DNA of 64,000 bases from Owenia fusiformis (lineage: Eukaryota; Annelida; Polychaeta; Sabellida; Oweniidae), in contig CAIIXF020000007.1 in assembly GCA_903813345.2 (NCBI GenBank), positions 34,194,538 to 34,258,537 of the forward strand, written 5' to 3'. Below the pieces are notes generated by a model. The model was not told the DNA's origin and searched no databases. It saw only the letters and a program-made list of their open reading frames with translations. How positions within the stretch are numbered: the stretch's first letter is position 1; each line of letters begins with the position of its first letter. This document shows positions 57,023 to 64,000 of the stretch, piece by piece. Position numbers and translations under genes: made by a program.

Positions 57023-60000
57023 TGTTAGAATCATGTGATTTACATGTACTGTAATGTTACTGGTACTGTAGTTCCATTGTATTTTCACTTTATATTTTTA
57101 AGTTTTAAGTTGGTCATTTAATCATAGTCTATAAACATGTCACAGGGATTTCATCAGTATATTTCAATAGAAGTGGATTAATCATACTTTAAAATTAAGA
57201 TAAAAATTTAGGAAAAAATGGTTCTGCAAGAATGACCTGTTTTACAATAATTCTATAGATATTACATTGAATATTGTAGAACATGTAAACAAGTGCTCTA
57301 CACCTCGAGTAGCTGTCTATACACATGTTAAACATGTAGATGTGAAATGGGCATTATCTTCATGTGCTTGCAGAGTCAACAATTAAAGGTTAAAGACTAG
57401 ATTGAAGCTATTCAATAAATATCTCATCAATTTGATTGATTTCTTGTGTGTCAGATTACAGGACTGATAGGATATTCCAATAAATCACACAACCATCTAA
57501 CATTGACAGTTAAAACCAAATACGACTCATCATTAACCTGTACTCTAATATTATTAATCTCAAAAATTTAAAATAAATAAGGTTTGCATTCATCACCACT
57601 TTATTTTATGTTTGCGTCTGAGATATGTGATTTTGAATGGGAATAGGTTCAGTGCAGGGAAGGATCAATATTATAGTCCTTGTAGAGAGGGGTTGGAGGC
57701 CTGCATTTAAAGGATGGCCACCTATTGGATGTTTGTCAATAGCACATGTGTATCGTTTTTACTTAAATACTATAGAAGAATGAACTTATTCTTCATTTCA
57801 GAAAACAATATAGATTGTTTTTAAAAACATTTATGATGAGTACCTATGACATTATGAACCTAGCATTAAAGCAGCAGTGTCTTTGGTTAAGCAAATATTC
57901 AATCCCTCCTTCATCCAACCCCACCTTCAATAGTCTCCCAGAGGGTAACAGTAATATATTTTCCAGTGAATACCATAACAGAGATAGGAATATCATGAAC
58001 AAATAATATATTCATATAAAATCCCTTTATTAGAAAATAATTTTATTTGGCAATACATTTTTGTAGATTATGCCTCTTTCACATTTGATCTACGACAACT
58101 ACATGGCGGCTGTAGCTTCCCAAAATCGAGAGAAATAAGCAGCATACAATATAGGGATAAGCAGTACGATGTCGATTTGATATATCGATTTTATTAAGCT
58201 ACAGTCAACCATATGATCGCCGTAAAGCAAATCTGACTGAGGTTTTACAGAGAGATATGAACTTTTAGCATATTTTTAACACAAAATTTTAGGTAATTCC
58301 TACATTATTTACAAAGCACTGAATTGTATATAATGCACTGAATATCATACACAGATGATTTTTGTTGCTCAAAAAATTTTTTACAATTTTTAGGAACAGT
58401 ACACTATATACACATTGCATTTCTAGATTCAGTATGCGTATGTGAAACTTTTAAAATTTACAAGATTCCATGAACAACTCTACCATTTTTAATAAAAAAT
58501 AGTACATAAATGATTTTTCTAATTGATCAATTTTTCGCAATGATACTGTGAATTGGCAGTGACAGTGGAATTTCCTGTACCATAGTACCATATTCCCATT
58601 GATTCCAAGAGAGTCCTCTGATTATAGGGCTAGAATGGAATGGACTTATTGTCTGATACCTCTGATTTTACCTTCTGAAACAGACTTTTGGAAATGCCTC
58701 CACATGTCCTGAAATATTTGGAATTCATAATTTTTCATCAAAAAACTCACTAAACTGGAATAAGTGAAATCAATTAACAAACGTGTGTATATAAATATTG
58801 AGGAGTTCACTTGTAAATGTTGTTTTGAATGAAATAAGTATTTTCAATACTTATTGCATATGAAATTGATTTAAAATATTTCTCCATTTATGAATTAGAT
58901 ACTACAATAATGTAATTCAATCAGAAATTCTAATAATTTCGAATTCAAAAGACAAGTTCTTAAATCTGTCCCATCCCATTCTGTGCCAGCTCTACCTGCT
59001 GACCAAATTAACGGTCAAATGTAACATAGAGTATGTTAAACAACTAAATGACACCAAAATATAGTAATATATCACCACCTTATGCATATATACATCCAAA
59101 TTATTCATAATCAGTATATGGTTTAGTATCATTTGTACATGATTTACATATAATACATAACATTAGAAATATGTAACAGTTAGTGAATGACCAAAATAAC
59201 TTTTTCAACCCACTAATTAATCAATTGGAACTAAAAAATGCTCAATTCAACATGTTCCAATAATTACTAACAATTAATAATTTGCTTTAACAAATAAATC
59301 TGACTGATTGCAGACTAGCATTTTAACAAAAGATTTTTTAACATATATAGGCAAATTTTCATTTCATTTTGACATCACGATCGTGTACCCTGTACACAAA
59401 TCAGTTCTCTTTACGCACACTCTGTAACAAAATTGAATTTTCAATCTTTTTGAATGCAATCAGGAAAAGCCAACCAGAACAGTCCAAGTTATTCCAAGAA
59501 TGTCTTATGTTAATAAAACATATTTTGATTCCATAACCCTTATTATCATTGTTTCACAAAGTTGTGACCATATCCTTATATAGGCGGAGAGAAGTTAAAA
59601 CTTTCAAACCTAAAATATGTGCATTCCGATTGGTCTAAGCTGATTAGTGGAACCCCTTGCTTCTGAAGAATATAACAACAGTTTTTATATATTCTAGTGA
59701 TCATGAATGTCTAAGTCACATCTTAATGTGAAGTATTCCAGGAAAACCTTTTCCTGTCCTACCTTTGGAATGATTTCAAATATTAATACAATTTTTATAT
59801 TCATAATTTTGATTGTGTAATTTACCTCCCCTACCAAGGAGGGTTTCCATCTACCCACCCACCATGCAGGGTCTGACTTCAATTTTTAATTTCACTTGCA
59901 CGATTATCGCTAGAAACTATTCACCCAGGAAATACAAATGGGGCAAGTTTATGGTTTTAATAATGGTAGGCTGCATGTTCATATTTTAGATGCATCGTCA

Positions 60001-61622
60001 CAATTTTAGATTTTTTGAATTTTGTGGCAAATCAGCTAAATAGGTTGTTGCCATGGTAATTAATGCAGGTTTTATTCAAAAATTTTATCAAAAATAGATC
60101 ACTAATTTCATGAATTTGTGGTTTTGTGAGTGATGATTTTTGCAGCCTACTATTGGTTAAATGACAAACTGAAGTGGTTCAAATGTCTTCCCATAGCAGT
60201 TAGCTTTAACTAAACGTTAAATAGGTGTATAAGTGTACATACATTAAAACCCTGGCACAAGTGTGACATTTAGTCTGGAACAATGACAATATCAATCTTC
60301 TAGAGCTAAATGAACACTTTATTATCTAAGAGATAAGTGAAAGTCAAATGTGGTAAAAGTACATGAACAATAAGACCTATAATCCATCATCAGATCTGAC
60401 CTGTATTATGCCTATTTAACTGGGAGATTTATTACGAGAGATACATTAGCTTAAATTGACACTATGGGTTGTGATTTTAGAAAGTATGGTTCTTTTCAAA
60501 TGTTTCCAAATATGCACAGAATACAAAAAAATATAGAAGTATACATAGGGCATCATGTTTAACACCCACACACATTAAAAGACTTCCTTACTTTGCAAGT
60601 TTCACTCGATTCCTAAAAAACAACTGACTTTGACTGACACAGGTATGTAAACTCAGAAAAAGTAGATAAAATTTTAATCTCATAAGAAAAGTCATGGAGT
60701 TCAGTTAATACAGCAGTTTGCAAATTGTATCTCAGATTAAGAGAAATTTCCTATAAAACTATAATAGAGAAGAACTAAAAAGATTTCTTGGAAAATTGTC
60801 CAGCAAGGTAGATGTCATGGATCTTTACAGATCTGTTTAGAAAATAATAGCAATATTGCGCTTGCTATAACCTATCATGTATCAGATAAGAAAAGTATCT
60901 CAATTTGACCAAACATCAGCAACTCATTAGCATGAGAATATCCTTATTGAGAATATACTTGATTTAAAAAACATATCTTGGTGTTGCTTTGTCGCTGTCT
61001 GAGTTTTTCACTTCCTCTTATGCATTATTATCTTGTTGCCCAAGTCCAAAAATCCATGGGCTTGACTGATATACATATAGCTTGAATGCAAATGCTCCTA
61101 GTGATATTCCTTTGATGGATTTCTATCTAAGCATCCAATATTGAATGCCTGACAACAAAACGGTGCAGAGGGATGTAACTGTTTTGGCTTAACATACTGC
61201 AATTCATTCCAGAATGAGTTAACATGGTTATCCCTCTGTATTAAAGGCAGTCCTGGGTATATATATGGAACATCATATGTTGTCTTTGAGGCTATTGTCT
61301 CACCATCTTAAGCATCAATGGTTGTCACGATTTCATAGAGGCTAAAGTAATTAAATCCTTTGTTAAGCATTGCTGACGAGGAAAGGAATGAGACTTTATA
61401 TTTTATTAAATCCTCATTTGGCTATGATGATGATGAATATAAAAATAAATATTTATGTCAAACTAAATTGATCATTTTAGAATTATAGTCTATGTTTCAT
61501 AAATGCCAAAACAGTAGGTCTTTATTTTATGTAATTTGAAGGGGATATGCTTAACACTTAATTTATTTACCACAGCCTTAATTCTATCATGTTGCATTGT
61601 GTATGTGAGAGGTGCTTTTGTT
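57023..61622. other. Region between the two receptor-like genes
   Basis: 4.6 kb without a recognisable coding frame, transposon or satellite. AT-rich. Part is expected to be the 3' UTR of copy B (minus strand, stop at 61623) and part the promoter of copy A, upstream of 57022. Short open frames at 57815-58006 and 59694-59882 show no motif. Confidence 0.4.
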
Positions 61623-64000
61623 CTATATCTTGTCATATGTTGTGTCTGTTTTACAACCACTGCAGGTGAACCGGATTCCTTCCTAAAAGCAAAATGTACA
61701 AGTTGTGTAAAATAATTGTAACACTTTCATTATCAACTCATCTTACAAAGATGAGTGCCATTCTTCATATACTACATCTAATGATTATCAAAAATAGTAC
61801 AATGTCTATAAGCCTACTTCATTCTTGCCTCCTGGGAGCTTGCATTTACCAAATATGTGAATTAAACCTACCCGAACAAGTATGGGGAAATCTGTCCAGA
61901 ACTCATAGTTGGGTATCATCTCTACACCTGTTGCTCCACGTATGAACCTCAATATTAAGATTCCACCCACCAGGTAAACTATAACAGCTACCAGAAGCCT
62001 ACAATCATACATGTTCATAATTTGAATCTGGAGTTGACTATAATCATACATGTTCGTAATTTGAATCTGGAGTTGATTATAATCATACATGTTCATAATT
62101 TGAATCTGGAGTTGACTATAATCATACATTCTCATAATTTGAATCTGGAGTTGACTACAATCATACATGTTCATAATTTGAATCTGGAGTTGACTATAAT
62201 CATACATGTTCGTAATTTGAATCTGGAGTTGACTATAATCATACATGTTCATAATTTGAATCTGGAGTTGACTATAATCATACATGTTCATAAATTGAAT
62301 CTGGAGTTGACTATAATCATACATATTCATAATTTGAATCTGGAGTTGACTATAATCATACATGTTCGTAATTTGAATCTGGAGTTGATTATAATCATAC
62401 ATGTTCATAATTTGAATCTGGAGTTGACTATAATCATACATATTCATAATTTGAATCTGGAGTTGACTACAATCATACATGTTCATAAATTGAATCTGGA
62501 GTTGATTATAATCATACATGTTCATAAATTGAATCTGGAGTTGATTATAATCATACATGTTCATAATTTGAATCTGGAGTTGACTATAATCATACATGTT
62601 CGTAATTTGAATCTGGAGTTGACTATAATCATACATGTTCGTAATTTGAATCTGGAGTTGACTATAATCATACATGTTCATAATTTGAATCTGGAGTTGA
62701 CTATAATCATACATGTTCATAAATTGAATCTGGAGTTGACTATAATCATACATGTTCGTAATTTGAATCTGGAGTTGACTATAATCATACATGTTCATAA
62801 TTTGAATCTGGAGTTGACTATAATCATACATGTTCATAATTTGAATCTGGAGTTGACTACAATCATACATGTTCATAATTTGAATCTGGAGTTGACTATA
62901 ATCATACATGTTCATAATTTGAATCTGGAGTTGACTATAATCATACATGTTCATAATTTGAATCTGGAGTTGACTATAATCATACATGTTCATAATTTGT
63001 AGCTGGAGTTGACTATAATCATACATGTTCATAATTTGAATCTGGAGTTGACTATAATCATACATGTTCATAATTTGAATCTGGAGTTGACTATAATCAT
63101 ACATGTTCATAATTTGAATCTGGAGTTGATTATAATCATACATATTCATAATTTGAATCTGGAGTTGACTATAATCATACATGTTCATAATTTGAATCTG
63201 GAGTTGACTACAATCATACATGTTCATAATTTGAATCTGGAGTTGACTATAATCATACATGTTCGTAATTTGAATCTGGAGTTGACTATAATCATACATG
63301 TTCATAATTTGAATCTGGAGTTGACTATAATGATACATGTTCATAATTTGAATCTGGAGTTGATTATAATCATACATATTCATAATTTGAATCTGGAGTT
63401 GACTATAATCATACATGTTCATAATTTGAATCTGGAGTTGACTACAATCATACATGTTCATAATTTGAATCTGGAGTTGACTATAATCATACATGTTCAT
63501 AATTTGAATCTGGAGTTGACTACAATCATACATGTTCATAATTTGAATCTGGAGTTGACTATAATCATACATGTTCGTAATTTGAATCTGGAGTTGACTA
63601 TAATCATACATGTTCGGAATTTGAATCTGGAGTTGACTACAATCATACATGTTCATAATTTGAATCTGGAGTTGACTATAATCATACATGTTCGTAATTT
63701 GAGTCTGGAGTTGACTATAATCATACATGTTCATAATTTGAATCTGGAGTTCACTATAAGCATACATGTTCATAATTTGAATCTGGAGTTGACTACAATC
63801 ATACATGTTCATAATTTGAAACAGGAGTTGTCTATAATCACACATGAAAATATTAATTCACAGTTGGAGACCATTGCTTGCCTACAATCATACATGTTCA
63901 TAATTTTTTGAATCTGGAGTTGTCTTCAACAAATCTTGAAGAATTATTTTTTAAGAAAATTGCTAAATCGTAAAATATGTTAGGTCTTCTGGGATTTTTT
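61623..64000 (-). CDS. Cation-dependent mannose-6-phosphate-receptor-like protein (copy B), 3' part
   Basis: Two terminal exons are visible on the minus strand: 61872-61998 (127 nt) and 61623-61682 (60 nt). They encode LLVAVIVYLVGGILILRF, GATGVEMIPNYEFWTDFP and then EGIRFTCSGCKTDTTYDKI before TAG at 61623. This matches copy A segment for segment, with the same intron phases (one base completing a codon at entry, phase 0 exit) and the same YxxI end. The membrane segment start, the MRH domain and the signal peptide must lie beyond 64000. The intron upstream is filled by a 39-bp array. Copies A and B form a same-strand tandem pair. Confidence 0.82.
62000..63840. repeat. 39-bp minisatellite abutting the copy B acceptor
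   Basis: About 47 units containing AATTTGAATCTGGAGTTGAC then TATAATCATACATGTTCAT. On the minus strand each unit reads ATGTATGATTATAG, the same as the real acceptor ATGTATGATTGTAG|GCTTC; some units carry the exact CTACAATCATACATG form. The unit is a multiple of three and stop-free in one minus frame and one plus frame. The minus frame runs straight into the exon in the correct reading frame. Confidence 0.94.

Noticed and set aside
62022-63911. Plus-strand repeat protein NLELTIIIHVH
   Set aside because: Antisense reading of the 39-bp array; no gene features around it. The minus-strand reading is kept only as a finding because it joins a real exon.

Overview
The window is animal nuclear DNA: AT-rich, intron-dense, with GT-AG splice sites and no operons. 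The proteins are metazoan (BRCA1, dynactin p50, STK16, mannose-6-phosphate-receptor-like). The repeat style, including a TCCG-rich element with the phrase GGCAATAACTC and many short inverted-repeat elements, suggests a lophotrochozoan, probably a mollusc; that placement is an inference.

Layout: (1) 1-5033: transposon-rich upstream DNA. (2) 5080-26898, + strand: a BRCA1 orthologue in 16 coding exons with phases that join throughout, from the RING to both BRCT repeats. A separate C2H2 zinc-finger gene (22047-23318, same strand) sits inside the intron that follows the third BRCT-coding exon. (3) 30023-39192, - strand: a complete dynactin subunit 2 (DCTN2) gene in 11 exons, convergent with BRCA1. 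(4) 40482-48054, + strand: a complete STK16-like kinase in 7 exons, divergent from DCTN2. (5) 51437-57022, - strand: a complete 277-residue cation-dependent mannose-6-phosphate-receptor-like gene with one tandemly duplicated exon. (6) 61623 to the window end, - strand: the last two exons of a paralogue of the same receptor.

The outstanding feature is where the tandem repeats lie. Large minisatellites start on, contain or touch exon edges: the BRCA1 exon 1 donor (36 bp x about 70), the DCTN2 exon 9 acceptor (124 bp), the STK16 exon 4 donor (85 bp x 13), the STK16 exon 6 acceptor (47 bp x about 34), a receptor-gene donor (42 bp), and the acceptor of the second receptor gene (39 bp x about 47). 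Two more begin at or near stop codons (BRCA1 40 bp, receptor gene 32 bp). Several arrays copy functional-looking splice sites tens of times. The genes show no evident shared pathway; what links them is this common mode of boundary-seeded tandem expansion.

Other points: an in-frame TAA at 10898 in BRCA1, either a real lesion or inside a very small intron; a transposon nested in a transposon in DCTN2 intron 1; a decayed mariner-like transposase at 48990-49701; and many MITEs and fold-backs in introns. Exon joins were derived by hand from reading frame, splice consensus and recalled family alignments; no database search was run.
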